Assembly (NCBI GenBank): GCA_910578465.1
Contig: CAJTPW010000008.1
Coordinates: 1 to 30,966, forward strand
Direction of reading: 5' to 3'
From: an uncultured Vampirovibrio sp.
Lineage (GTDB): Bacteria > Cyanobacteriota > Vampirovibrionia > Gastranaerophilales > Gastranaerophilaceae
DNA length: 30,966 bases
The position numbers and the translations under genes are program-made. The notes under the pieces are model-generated. The model saw nothing but the letters and a program-made list of their open reading frames with translations. It was not told the origin of the DNA and did not search any database. Positions 8,805 through 17,583 of the stretch are shown here, one piece after another. Each line of letters starts with the position of its first letter. Positions within the stretch are counted from its first letter, which is position 1.

Positions 8805-9989
8805 TTATAAAAGATTAGCTTTTTTATGAGCCTCAACAACGGAATCTACAAGCACATCAAGAGCTTTGTAATCTTCCTCTTTGGGTTTCCCTTTAACAAG
8901 AACGGGCTCTATTACCTCTACTTTTAAATTTGAGAGCATGCCGCCAAGCTTACCGAACAAATCTCCGCCCCAACCGTATGAACCTATGAATGAGGCAAAT
9001 TTAGCTTTCGGTTTTAAAAGGTTTGCAATATATGCAACATTTGCAGCAGCAGGATGAGGAGAAGCAAGCACCATAGAAACACCGATAATAATCGTGGCAG
9101 CGTCCACAAGATTCATCGCAATATCCCCTAAATCGCTTTCAATAATATCAAAACAAAGTGTTTTAACGCCTTTTGATTCAAGCTTCTCTTTAAGATAAAC
9201 AGCCATTTCTTCAACACTCTTATACATTGAAACATAAGGGATTAAAACAAGATTTTTCGGTTCATCCGAAGCCCAATCCCTGTATAAATCAAGAATGAAT
9301 TCAGGCCTGTCATGCAAAGGCCCATGGCTTGGGCAAATAATTTCAGGCTTTATTTCATCAATCAATTTAACATATTTTTTGCACATCGGGCGAAACGGCA
9401 TCATTATTTCTGCGTAGTATCTCTTGGCACAGCTTATGAGTTCATCATCATTTTTAGAATACAATTCTTCAAAAGGAAGGTGTGCACCGAGAAAATCACA
9501 GGTAAAAAGAATATTATCCTCAATAAGCCTTGTAAACATTGTATCGGGCCAGTGGACCCCGGGTACAATATGAAACTCAAGAGTTTTATCCCCGAGCGAA
9601 AGAGTTTCTTTATCTTTAATTACAATAATTCTGTCTTCGGAAACAAGAAGCATTTCCATAATATTCCCCTTGCAGACATTATTTGTTACAACTTTTGCAT
9701 TCGGATACTTTTCAAGCAAAGCAGGAATTGAACCTGAATGGTCCTGTTCACCGTGGTTTGCAATTATGTAATCAACATTTTTTACGCCGCTATCATCAAG
9801 ATTATCAAGATAATCTTTCGTAAAAGGCGGATACATTGTATCAATTATTGCAGTTTTTTCGCTTCCATTTATAAGGTAGGAATTATAAGTTGTACCATGC
9901 TCTAACGGTATTAATTCATCAAAAATTATCCTGTCAGCATCATTCAACCCGCAATAGAAAATATTTTCTTTGATTTGTTTAAATTTCAT
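8805..9989 (-). CDS. fprA: Flavodiiron protein (A-type flavoprotein; O2/NO reductase)
   Basis: 394 residues. The N-terminal metallo-beta-lactamase-like domain has the full diiron ligand set in order: HGEQDH (H-x-E-x-D-H), the His in VPGVHWPDT, the Asp in FTCDFLG and the His in CPSHGP. From about residue 250 a flavodoxin-like domain follows (LVLIPYVSMYKS, then SMVLASPHPAA and SYGWGGD) that binds FMN. Class A flavodiiron proteins reduce O2 to water, or NO to N2O, in the cytoplasm of anaerobes with electrons from rubredoxin or F420H2-like donors; no rubredoxin is fused or adjacent here. ATG 9989 is chosen over a start 16 codons upstream because GTGAGG precedes it by 5 nt and homologues begin near this point. 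It is followed by a strong terminator. Confidence 0.93.
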   Translation of the reverse strand: MKFKQIKENIFYCGLNDADRIIFDELIPLEHGTTYNSYLINGSEKTAIIDTMYPPFTKDYLDNLDDSGVKNVDYIIANHGEQDHSGSIPALLEKYPNAKVVTNNVCKGNIMEMLLVSEDRIIVIKDKETLSLGDKTLEFHIVPGVHWPDTMFTRLIEDNILFTCDFLGAHLPFEELYSKNDDELISCAKRYYAEIMMPFRPMCKKYVKLIDEIKPEIICPSHGPLHDRPEFILDLYRDWASDEPKNLVLIPYVSMYKSVEEMAVYLKEKLESKGVKTLCFDIIESDLGDIAMNLVDAATIIIGVSMVLASPHPAAANVAYIANLLKPKAKFASFIGSYGWGGDLFGKLGGMLSNLKVEVIEPVLVKGKPKEEDYKALDVLVDSVVEAHKKANLL

Positions 9990-10070
9990 AAAAACCTCAC
10001 AATAAAAGTGTTTGCCTATATAATTTAACACAAACAAAGAATACCGTAAATTTTCAATAATTGGTAATAT

Positions 10071-11192
10071 TTATCCCGCTTTTTTGGAGGCATTTAAGAA
10101 TGACGCTTGAGTTCGTACATTTGAATCGGCAATTTTTTCAAAATTTTCATATCCGATAAATCTTGAAAGATTTGTTTTAGTACCGTTCGGAAAACATAAA
10201 ACAGGGTCATGGTCAAGTTTGCCACCGTCTTCACAAGCATTTAAATACGCGTGCAAGAATGCAAACTTCAAATTCGTAATATTCCAATTATGTACAATAT
10301 CACCGTTCTGGCGAAAATCCGCTTTTGCGGCATTATCCGAATTTGACCACTCCAATAGAGCGTCCGTTTCGACCTGATTTATAATATCTTTTCTTGAAGA
10401 ATCGAGCATTTTAAGAAATCTTGCAACATTAATTTCATTTGCAAACAAAATATACTCTTCGGTTTTCATCCAATTATCTCTATTGTAAATAATTTCAGCA
10501 CGATTTTCGTATGATTTTTGAACTTCAATTTCATGCAAAAGTTCTGCAAGTTCTGCGCTGTTCATATCATTAAGCACATCTGCAGATAAATATTTAAAGG
10601 CACCTTTTTCGGGCATAGAATCAAAATGCCCTAAAACTCCGGCCTTCAATTCATCTTTTTGACGAATACGTTCGCGTGCTTCGGCTTCCACTTTATCTTT
10701 TAAATCAAGAATGCTCGGTTCCTGTGCAGCACGCTCGGCTTCTGCAGCTCTTTTTGCCGCAAGCTTCTCTGCATTTTTAATACTGCGTTTGGATTGATAC
10801 GGTTTTTTCGAAGCTTTAAGTGCTTCTTTTGCTGCATCCTCTGTCTCATATTCAATTGCAGAATCTTCCATAGACTGCATTACCAATAAATCAGCCTCAT
10901 TTATGTGCATATTTGGTGTTAGTTCGGCATCTTTTACCTCAGCCAAAGAAGCTGACATTGCAGCAAAGAAAGAGCCGATTTTTGAAAGCAATGTTTCTTC
11001 TTTTTTAACATCAACTACCGCCTTAGAAGAAAAAGTCCCTCTATCAGGCTCTTGCATTCTGTTTACATAAACAGGTCCTTTTATATAAGGGTTTCCATAA
11101 ACACGTCTGTTCCTTCTTTGGGCTTGTTTTCTAAGGGTTCTGCGACAATCATAACTTGTATTTGTTACAAAATCGTCTCTTTTTATAAACAT
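10071..11192 (-). CDS. Charged cytoplasmic protein of unknown function
   Basis: 373 residues. I recognise no family. The first ~40 residues are very basic (RRTLRKQAQRRNRR). Residues ~120-190 are Ala/Glu/Lys-rich and probably a long helix or coiled coil (EKLAAKRAAEAERAAQ). The C-terminal half (KAGVLGHFDSMPEKGAFKYL... to FIGYENFEKIADS) has mixed, globular composition with conserved-looking Trp and Asn residues. No signal peptide or membrane segment is seen. The start is uncertain: the bases before the ATG (GAGTGGAATGCT) give only a weak ribosome binding site. It ends 81 nt before fprA, which may have its own promoter in that gap, so co-transcription is possible but unproven. Codon use and frame openness support a real gene. 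Confidence 0.75.
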   Translation of the reverse strand: MFIKRDDFVTNTSYDCRRTLRKQAQRRNRRVYGNPYIKGPVYVNRMQEPDRGTFSSKAVVDVKKEETLLSKIGSFFAAMSASLAEVKDAELTPNMHINEADLLVMQSMEDSAIEYETEDAAKEALKASKKPYQSKRSIKNAEKLAAKRAAEAERAAQEPSILDLKDKVEAEARERIRQKDELKAGVLGHFDSMPEKGAFKYLSADVLNDMNSAELAELLHEIEVQKSYENRAEIIYNRDNWMKTEEYILFANEINVARFLKMLDSSRKDIINQVETDALLEWSNSDNAAKADFRQNGDIVHNWNITNLKFAFLHAYLNACEDGGKLDHDPVLCFPNGTKTNLSRFIGYENFEKIADSNVRTQASFLNASKKAG

Positions 11193-11314
11193 AGCATTCC
11201 ACTCATATTTTGAATAACGTTAGTCATATAAAACACGAGCATGGAAAAAAATACACGAAAAATAAGCAAAAGTTTTACAAAACTTTACACCAGACATACC
11301 GAATATAAATAAAA

Positions 11315-11387
11315 AGCCGATAAAGGGACTCGAACCCTTGACCTACGCATTACGAATGCGCCGCTCTACCAACTGAGCTATATCGGC
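11315..11387 (-). tRNA. tRNA-Thr(CGT)
   Basis: Minus strand. Acceptor GCCGATA/TATCGGC, D-arm TAGCTCAGTTGGTAGAGC, anticodon stem GCGCA/TGCGT with loop TTCGTAA (anticodon CGT, reads ACG), T-arm AGGGTTCGAGTCCCT. 73 nt, CCA not encoded. The discriminator base is U, as I recall for chloroplast tRNA-Thr, rather than the A of enterobacteria. A TATAAT lies 10 nt upstream of the mature 5' end. Confidence 0.95.
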
Positions 11388-11530
11388 ATGCAAATAGATT
11401 ATACAACAAAAAAATTTTATTATATAATAGGTTAGTTTTTCGCACATACAATATGCAAATTACTGGCTTAGAAGGTGCATATTTCAAAAAAGATTATCAA
11501 TACATAACTATTCGAAATATATGGTAGAAT

Positions 11531-12556
11531 ATGAAAAGCAAAATTATTAATGCCACAACAAAAATTTTAGACGGAAAAGACCTTGAATTTGATGAAGTTC
11601 AAGAGATAATCAGACAAATAACCGAAGGCAAAGCAACAAATGCACAAATAGCCTCTTTTCTGACTGCACTCAGATTTAAAGGCGAAACCGTACAAGAAAT
11701 TACTGCAGCCGCTACGGTTATGCAGGATAAATGCATAACAATTAATACAGATACACCCGAAGCCATTGATATAGTAGGAACCGGAGGCGACTGTGCTGGA
11801 ACTTTCAACATATCAACAGCTGCTGCTTTTATTGCGGCGGGCGCAGGATGCAAGGTAGCAAAGCACGGAAACCGTTCTGCTTCAAGTAAAACGGGTGCAG
11901 CAGATTTACTTGAAGCTTTTGGGGTTGATATCAATCTGCCTCCCGATAAGAGTCTTGATATATTTAAAAAAACAGGCATTTGTTTTCTTTATGCCCCCGA
12001 TTACCACCCCTGTATGCAATATGTATCCCCCGTAAGACAGGAAATAGGAATAAGAACACTATTTAACATTCTTGGCCCGCTGATAAACCCTGCAAAAACA
12101 AAAATACAGATGATAGGCGTATATGATAGAAATTTAACCGAGCCTGTTGCAAAAGTTTTAAAAAATCTCGGGATAACAAGAGGAATGACGGTCCACGGGG
12201 CTGACGGCCTTGATGAGGCAACGATTACGGATAAAACTTTTATTTCAGAAATCAAAGATAATAAAATAATATCTTATGAAATCTCACCTGAAGATTTCGG
12301 TCTTAAAAGAGCTGTCCTAAAGGATATACAGGGCGGAAACACGGAAGAAAACGCAGCAATTATAGCAGACATCTTTTCAGGAAAAGAAAAGGGTGCAAAA
12401 TATGATATAGCAGTATTTAATGCTGCATTGCTAATATATCTTACGGGAAATTCAAAAGATATCAAAGAAGGCATAGAACGCGCAAAAGCTGCTATTGATA
12501 GCAGTTCTGCACTAAAAATATTTGAAAATTTCATCTCTCTTTCCAGGAAGAAATAG
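11531..12556 (+). CDS. trpD: Anthranilate phosphoribosyltransferase
   Basis: 341 residues, the usual length. The enzyme joins anthranilate and PRPP in the second step of tryptophan synthesis. The hallmark segments are in order: GTGGDCAGTFNISTAAAF (PRPP loop), VAKHGNRSASSKTGAADLLE (substrate site), SPVRQEIGIRTLFNILGPL, and VHGADGLDEATI (metal-binding DE region). No other trp gene is visible nearby, so the pathway is scattered in this genome. The ATG at 11531 gives the expected N-terminus but has no clear ribosome binding site; an extended -10-like TGGTAGAAT directly abuts it, which is hard to reconcile with initiation there. The true promoter is probably further upstream. The gene converges with hydG, 14 nt apart. 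Confidence 0.95.
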   Translation: MKSKIINATTKILDGKDLEFDEVQEIIRQITEGKATNAQIASFLTALRFKGETVQEITAAATVMQDKCITINTDTPEAIDIVGTGGDCAGTFNISTAAAFIAAGAGCKVAKHGNRSASSKTGAADLLEAFGVDINLPPDKSLDIFKKTGICFLYAPDYHPCMQYVSPVRQEIGIRTLFNILGPLINPAKTKIQMIGVYDRNLTEPVAKVLKNLGITRGMTVHGADGLDEATITDKTFISEIKDNKIISYEISPEDFGLKRAVLKDIQGGNTEENAAIIADIFSGKEKGAKYDIAVFNAALLIYLTGNSKDIKEGIERAKAAIDSSSALKIFENFISLSRKK

Positions 12557-12570
12557 TCCTATTTAAGAAT

Positions 12571-13989
12571 TTAAAATTTAAAATCTCTTTCGCCATTATG
12601 AATTTTTACAAGATTTTCTTCCACAAGAGCTCTTATTTTATCATCCTGAATTTTTGCAATTTCAGCAGGCAAAAGTTTTTCACCAACTTTTTTAGTTTCA
12701 TTTGATGCATAATCTTCCAGATATTCTTTTAGCGTCATAACGGCATTTGGCTGGCAGAAATTGTGAATTTGTTGGCTTTTACAAATTTCCATAAATCTGT
12801 CTCCCGTGCGCCCCTGACGGTAGCAGGATGTACAAAAACTCGGCAGATAGCCCAATTCCATAAGCCATCTTATAACGTCATCCAGAGGACGCCTGTCTGA
12901 AACATCAAACTGGGCAGAGTCTTCATCTTCGGGAGCAGGATTAAAATACCCGCCGACACTTGTTTTTGAACCGCCACTAATTTGAGAAACCCCCAAATTC
13001 AAAAGTTTTTCTCTGCATTCGGCACTCTCTCTGGTGGAAATTATCATTCCCGTATAAGGCACGGCAATTCTGATACAGGCAACAATTTTTGCAAATGTAT
13101 CTTCATCAATCCCGTTATCAAAATCATCAGGATTGATGTCATCAGCCTTTTTAATCCTTGGAACACTTATTGCATGCGGACCAACGCCAAAAGCAGCCTC
13201 AAGATGTTCAGCGTGCATTAAAAGAGCGGAAAACTCATATCTGTAAAGCTCAAGCCCGAATAATACACCCAAACTTACATCATCAATACCTGCTTCCATT
13301 GCCCTGTCCATAGCTTCCGTATGATATTTATAATTGTGTTTGGGGCCTGTAGGATGCAATCTCTCATAAGTTTCTTTATTATAAGTCTCCTGAAACAATA
13401 TGTATGTGCCAATTCCTGCCTCATGAAGCTTTTTATAGTTTTCAACCGTGGTTGCTGCAATATTAACATTAACACGCCTTATGGAGCCGTTTTTATGTTT
13501 TACGCTGTAAATTGTTTTAATGGAATCCAAAATATATTCTATAGGATTATTTACAGGATCTTCACCTGCTTCTATTGCAATTCTTTTATGCCCTAAATCC
13601 TGCAGAGCTTCTGTTTCTTTTCGAATTTGCTCCTGTGTTAATTTAACACGCGGAATATGCTTATTTTTAAGGTGATACGGACAATATACACACCCGTTCA
13701 CGCAATAATTCGAAAGATATAAGGGTGCAAAAAGCACGATACGATTACCGTAATAATCGTTTTTAATTTCACGGGCAAGTGCAAAAATTTCTTCATTTTT
13801 TTCAGGGATTGTACAATCCAATAAAACCGCTGCTTCTCTGTGGCTCAATCCTTTTTTAAGTCTTGCCTTTGCAAGAATTTCATCTATAACGCTTACATTA
13901 TTTTTATTTTCTTCAGCATATTTAAGAGAGGCCAAAACCTCCTCGTGGCAAATAAATTCTTCGGCATTGTGCGATTTTGGATTATACAT
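12571..13989 (-). CDS. hydG: [FeFe]-hydrogenase maturase HydG, radical SAM tyrosine lyase
   Basis: 472 residues, the standard HydG length. HydG cleaves tyrosine to supply the CO and CN ligands of the hydrogenase H-cluster. The radical-SAM cluster motif C96-x3-C100-x2-C103 (CVNGCVYC) is of the variant CX3CX2C type. The HydG-specific C-terminal motif C386-x2-C389-x22-C412, starting CTSCYRQGRTGDRFM, binds the auxiliary cluster that builds the Fe(CO)2CN synthon and separates HydG from the tyrosine lyase ThiH. The start has GAGGAG 9 nt upstream and a -35/-10 pair further up. HydE, HydF and the hydrogenase are not in the window and should be elsewhere if the pathway is complete. The gene implies H2 metabolism in an anaerobe. 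Confidence 0.97.
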   Translation of the reverse strand: MYNPKSHNAEEFICHEEVLASLKYAEENKNNVSVIDEILAKARLKKGLSHREAAVLLDCTIPEKNEEIFALAREIKNDYYGNRIVLFAPLYLSNYCVNGCVYCPYHLKNKHIPRVKLTQEQIRKETEALQDLGHKRIAIEAGEDPVNNPIEYILDSIKTIYSVKHKNGSIRRVNVNIAATTVENYKKLHEAGIGTYILFQETYNKETYERLHPTGPKHNYKYHTEAMDRAMEAGIDDVSLGVLFGLELYRYEFSALLMHAEHLEAAFGVGPHAISVPRIKKADDINPDDFDNGIDEDTFAKIVACIRIAVPYTGMIISTRESAECREKLLNLGVSQISGGSKTSVGGYFNPAPEDEDSAQFDVSDRRPLDDVIRWLMELGYLPSFCTSCYRQGRTGDRFMEICKSQQIHNFCQPNAVMTLKEYLEDYASNETKKVGEKLLPAEIAKIQDDKIRALVEENLVKIHNGERDFKF

Positions 13990-14010
13990 AGCTTTTCACT
14001 CCTCAAACCA

Positions 14011-14038
14011 ATAATACCCCTTTAAAAATTAAATGCAA
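14011..14038 (-). promoter_or_regulatory. Promoter of hydG
   Basis: Minus strand TTGCAT, 16-base spacer, TATTAT, about 20 nt upstream of the hydG ATG and its GAGGAG ribosome binding site. Confidence 0.55.
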
Positions 14039-14112
14039 ATACGAAAAATATGAGCTCACAATTACACCTTTGAGTGGATTTAAAATTGTAAAAGCCCTTA
14101 AAAAGGAAGATA

Positions 14113-14121
14113 TGGTATAAT
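14113..14121 (+). promoter_or_regulatory. Extended -10 promoter of the AsmA-like gene
   Basis: TGG-TATAAT is a perfect extended -10 element, 27 nt before the ATG at 14149. No -35 box stands at the right distance. Confidence 0.6.
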
Positions 14122-14148
14122 TGGTTTTATTTTACGGAAATTGATTTT

Positions 14149-16770
14149 ATGGAATTTATGAAAAGAAACAAACAAATATTAATTTGGTCAACAGCGGGTA
14201 TTTTTGGCCTCTTTTTATGTATTTATCTTGGGATATTGTTTATTTTACCAAACCTGTTAAACTCAAATGCCTTTATTAAAAAAATGCAAGGCCTGATATC
14301 CAAAAATACGGGATATAATGTTGTCACAGAAAATTTTAATATTAAAATTACACCCGCACTTTCTTTGAATTTAAGGGCAGATAAAATTTCAGCCAAAAAG
14401 AACGGGGTAAACATACTGGATATAGAAGGATTCAGCGGAAAAACATCCTTTAACAAACTAAAAGAGGCAAGAGCCGAATATCTGTTTTTAAATTTTAATA
14501 AAATCCAAAAAACAACCAAGAAAGGCGGTTTTAAAACATCTGCGCTGCCAGATGTTTATCTGGAAAGTGCAGAAATAATATTTGATGAAACAAAAGAATT
14601 TAAGGGCAAATTTTCCGATTTCAGTATTAAAAAAATTGACAGAAAGAAATATATAAAATTTTATGGTGAAATTTCTTCAATATTTTTAAAAGACAAACTT
14701 ATTCTGGGCGAAAACGGATACTTATTTGCAGATAAAAACAGTATTTTTGCAAAACAATTTGAAATTTTATCAAAGAATTCTTTAGTTCAATTAAACGGAA
14801 AAATATATGATGAAAAAGGACTTTATGACTTCTATTTAAAGGGTAAAGACATCAGTGCACAAGATTTAACGGCGTCTGTTTTATACCTCCAAAAAGCCGG
14901 CGATCCGTCTAAAAAATTCATCGAAAATTTTTATAATTATTCAGGAGAAATCGATATTAATCTGAATTTCAGAAATGACGGAATATTCGGAAAATGCAGC
15001 GCAAAAAAACTTGCGGCCGTAACGGTTCTGTTTAATGCGCCTGTTTACTTTGAAAATGCTGATTTTTATTTTGACAAAACAACCGTAAAATCAAGAGCGG
15101 AAGGCGAACTTGCCAATGAAAAAATTACACACTCGCTTTATATAACCAATATTTTAAGCCCTGAAAGATTTACAAAAGGAAGAATTGAGGCCAATCTTCA
15201 AAACAATATAGATAAATTTATCCCGGGCCTTAAAACCATAGGAAAACAGAAGATATGCGTTGAATATTACACCAAAAACAAAAAAACTGCGGTGGACTAC
15301 CTTTTAAACTTACAATCGGGGGCTGATATTTTTTATAAAAATGCAAGTCTCGGGCTGAAACACAAGGATAGACGCCTTTCCGTGCATACAATTAAGCATG
15401 ATAATTTTTTGCACATAAAAAACTATGATTATTCAATATTAAACAATGGCGAAACTTTGAATATAGTGAGCGGCAAAGGATTATTTACAAAAATACAAGA
15501 TAAAATGAGACCTAAATATTTAACCTCGAAAACTAACGGATTTGCGCCTTCATCTGTTGCGGGCTCTTTTGGCAGATTTATTTCAGGAGGAGAATTTAGC
15601 GGAAATTTAAAATATGATTTTCAGAGAAACAAAATTTTTGGAAATTTTATAATTAAAAACGCTCACCACAAAGACTTTTTCGTAAAAAAAGCAGAAATAA
15701 ATGCTGATAAAAAATGTGTCAATATCCTTGCGGAAGGCAAATACAGAGGTGAAAAGTTTACCTCTAAAATGAGTGCAAGAAATAAAATCGGGAATAAAAT
15801 TATTGTCTATAATATGGATTTATTTTTAGATAAATACACAACAAAACCAAGCAGCACAAGCCTTAAGCTCAAATCGTACAAATACGGCGAAAAATACAGA
15901 CATTTAAGCTCAAGAGTAAAAGATATCGACCTTACTGTTGAAAACTGGAAAATAAAAACAAACAAAATCATAAAAGATAAAATCGTTTTGAATAATGTAA
16001 GCCTTACAGGAAGCCTTAAAAACCATGTGTTCAGATTTTCAACCTCCGATATTTACTTTGCAAAAGGAACTTTGAGCGCAAAGGGCCTGTATGATTTCAA
16101 GAAAAATTCATCATTATTGCGCTTCAGGGCAAAAAATGTAGACTCTGATATTGCAACAAACCTCATATTCGGTTTAAACGGACAGGTAAAAGGAATTGCG
16201 GACGCTGTTTTATACATAAAAACTTTCAAGAAATTTGATGATATTAAAGCAAAAGTGGTTTTCAAAATAGATAAAGGGTATTTGCCGAAACTCGGAGAAA
16301 CGGAAATCACAAATAAGCTTACAAGGAGAAAAATAAAGCTTTCAAGAATAGTTAATATAAAAGACGATGAAAATAACCCCATAAACCCGTCAGAGCTCGC
16401 CTCCGACATTAAGGGAAGCTTTTATATGGACAACCATCTGCTAAAAGATTTAGCGGTTACATCAAGACAAAAACATCTTTCGCTTCTGTTTGAAGGAGAA
16501 TATGATATTGATAGCGAAAATACCGATTTAATGATATTCGGGAAATATAATAACAGTGCCCAAAGAAAAGTAAAAATCCTGTTTATGCCCTTATCTTTTG
16601 TCACAAAACTTATTTTCAGACCCGAGCATTCTTTTGAAAACTACAAAGCTAAGTTTGAAAAAGTTCCTAATGTCAATACAAAATCAAAAGATACAAGTCT
16701 TTTCAGGGTTAAAATTCAAGGCAGCCCGAAAGAAAACAATTTAAATGTCGAAATGAAGAGAATATATTAA
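14149..16770 (+). CDS. AsmA-like envelope protein
   Basis: 873 residues. An N-terminal membrane anchor (residues ~9-36, IWSTAGIFGLFLCIYLGILFI) is followed by the AsmA opening: ISKNTGYNVVTENFNIKITP, then a long beta-rich region of alternating short strands, with LSLNLRADKISAKKNG and repeated KG-x-Y/F-D-F segments. AsmA/TamB-type proteins form hydrophobic grooves that bridge the inner and outer membranes and are linked to phospholipid transport or outer-membrane assembly. The C-terminal part (MDNHLLKDLAVTSRQKHLSLLFEGEYD) resembles the AsmA C-terminal domain. Two in-frame ATGs (14149 and 14158) are possible; the first is used. The gene has its own promoter and a clear terminator, so it is probably monocistronic. 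It supports a diderm cell. Family is fairly sure from architecture; the transported lipid is unknown. Confidence 0.8.
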   Translation: MEFMKRNKQILIWSTAGIFGLFLCIYLGILFILPNLLNSNAFIKKMQGLISKNTGYNVVTENFNIKITPALSLNLRADKISAKKNGVNILDIEGFSGKTSFNKLKEARAEYLFLNFNKIQKTTKKGGFKTSALPDVYLESAEIIFDETKEFKGKFSDFSIKKIDRKKYIKFYGEISSIFLKDKLILGENGYLFADKNSIFAKQFEILSKNSLVQLNGKIYDEKGLYDFYLKGKDISAQDLTASVLYLQKAGDPSKKFIENFYNYSGEIDINLNFRNDGIFGKCSAKKLAAVTVLFNAPVYFENADFYFDKTTVKSRAEGELANEKITHSLYITNILSPERFTKGRIEANLQNNIDKFIPGLKTIGKQKICVEYYTKNKKTAVDYLLNLQSGADIFYKNASLGLKHKDRRLSVHTIKHDNFLHIKNYDYSILNNGETLNIVSGKGLFTKIQDKMRPKYLTSKTNGFAPSSVAGSFGRFISGGEFSGNLKYDFQRNKIFGNFIIKNAHHKDFFVKKAEINADKKCVNILAEGKYRGEKFTSKMSARNKIGNKIIVYNMDLFLDKYTTKPSSTSLKLKSYKYGEKYRHLSSRVKDIDLTVENWKIKTNKIIKDKIVLNNVSLTGSLKNHVFRFSTSDIYFAKGTLSAKGLYDFKKNSSLLRFRAKNVDSDIATNLIFGLNGQVKGIADAVLYIKTFKKFDDIKAKVVFKIDKGYLPKLGETEITNKLTRRKIKLSRIVNIKDDENNPINPSELASDIKGSFYMDNHLLKDLAVTSRQKHLSLLFEGEYDIDSENTDLMIFGKYNNSAQRKVKILFMPLSFVTKLIFRPEHSFENYKAKFEKVPNVNTKSKDTSLFRVKIQGSPKENNLNVEMKRIY

Positions 16771-16794
16771 ATTAAAGTTAAAAAACAGCATTCA

Positions 16795-16840
16795 AATAGC
16801 TCTGCACAAAACAGAGCTATTATTGTTATTATTTTATTTT
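16795..16840 (+). terminator. Intrinsic terminator of the AsmA-like gene
   Basis: 10-bp arms AATAGCTCTG / CAGAGCTATT with a 7-base loop, followed by a U-rich tract (ATTGTTATTATTTTATTTT), 25 nt after the stop. Confidence 0.85.
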
Positions 16841-16861
16841 AAGGATTTCTACAAACAAAAA

Positions 16862-16935
16862 TAGCAAGGGAGAGATTCGAACTCTCGACCTCACGGGTAT
16901 GAGCCGTGCGCTCTCACCAGCTGAGCTACCTTGCC
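16862..16935 (-). tRNA. Elongator tRNA-Met(CAT)
   Basis: Minus strand. Acceptor GGCAAGG/CCTTGCT (one G-U pair), D-arm TAGCTCAGCTGGTGAGAGC, anticodon stem CACGG/CCGTG with loop CTCATAC, T-arm GAGAGTTCGAATCTCTC, discriminator A. 74 nt, CCA not encoded. The paired first base argues against initiator tRNA; a lysidine-modified tRNA-Ile2 is the only other option and fits less well. Confidence 0.93.
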
Positions 16936-16998
16936 ATTTCATTAATATTTAATTGCTAAGATTATATTATCCCAAAAATATAAAAACGCAAGAAATTT

Positions 16999-17583
16999 TT
17001 ATAATATACCCTTTGTGGACGGCAAGACATCTTTGGCAGTTTCATCAATTGCAGAAGCGCATTTTAGAGCCCTTGCAAAGGCCTTGAATGACGCTTCTAT
17101 AATATGATGGGTATCATATCCGTCAATTTGTCTAATATGGAGCGTAAGCCCCGCATTTTGCGCAAAAGTATTATAAAAATGGGGCAGCAAAACGGTTTCA
17201 AAATCGGACGTTTTTTCATCCTTCAAATTAAACGTGCATTTACAATATGCGCGCCCCGAAATATCAAGCGCACAATGGCAAAGCGCATCATCCATAGGAA
17301 GAAAAACACTTGCATAACGGGTTATACCTCTTTTATCACCGAGAGCTTCTTTTAAGGCAGAACCAATCACGATTGCAACATCTTCAACAATGTGGTGCGG
17401 GTCCATATCTAAAGATTTTGCAGTTAATTCAATATCAAACTTTGAATGATAACTCAACTGCTCAAGCATATGATTAAAAAACTTTAATGGTGTTTCAATT
17501 TTATTTTGTCCTGTGCCGTTTGGGTTAAACTTTATAGAAATCTCAGTTTCTTTTGTGTTCCTTGAAGTTTCAACTGTTTGCAT
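16999..17583 (-). CDS. hisB: Imidazoleglycerol-phosphate dehydratase
   Basis: 194 residues, the size of the monofunctional enzyme that dehydrates imidazoleglycerol phosphate (histidine step 6). It has both metal-binding His motifs in the twin-fold arrangement: HHIVEDVAI near residue 70 and HHIIEASFKA near 165, plus FFNHMLEQLSYHS and the MDDALCHCALDISGRAYC core. The ATG at 17583 is preferred over an in-frame GTG at 17598 because AAGGAAGAG lies just before it and homologues start here. It overlaps the end of the upstream hisC-HAD gene by 14 nt, so the two are co-transcribed and probably translationally coupled. Confidence 0.97.
   Translation of the reverse strand: MQTVETSRNTKETEISIKFNPNGTGQNKIETPLKFFNHMLEQLSYHSKFDIELTAKSLDMDPHHIVEDVAIVIGSALKEALGDKRGITRYASVFLPMDDALCHCALDISGRAYCKCTFNLKDEKTSDFETVLLPHFYNTFAQNAGLTLHIRQIDGYDTHHIIEASFKAFARALKCASAIDETAKDVLPSTKGIL

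Noticed and set aside
11400..11530. T-box, trp leader or riboswitch before trpD
   Set aside because: No T-box sequence, Trp-rich leader peptide or alternative hairpins could be seen.
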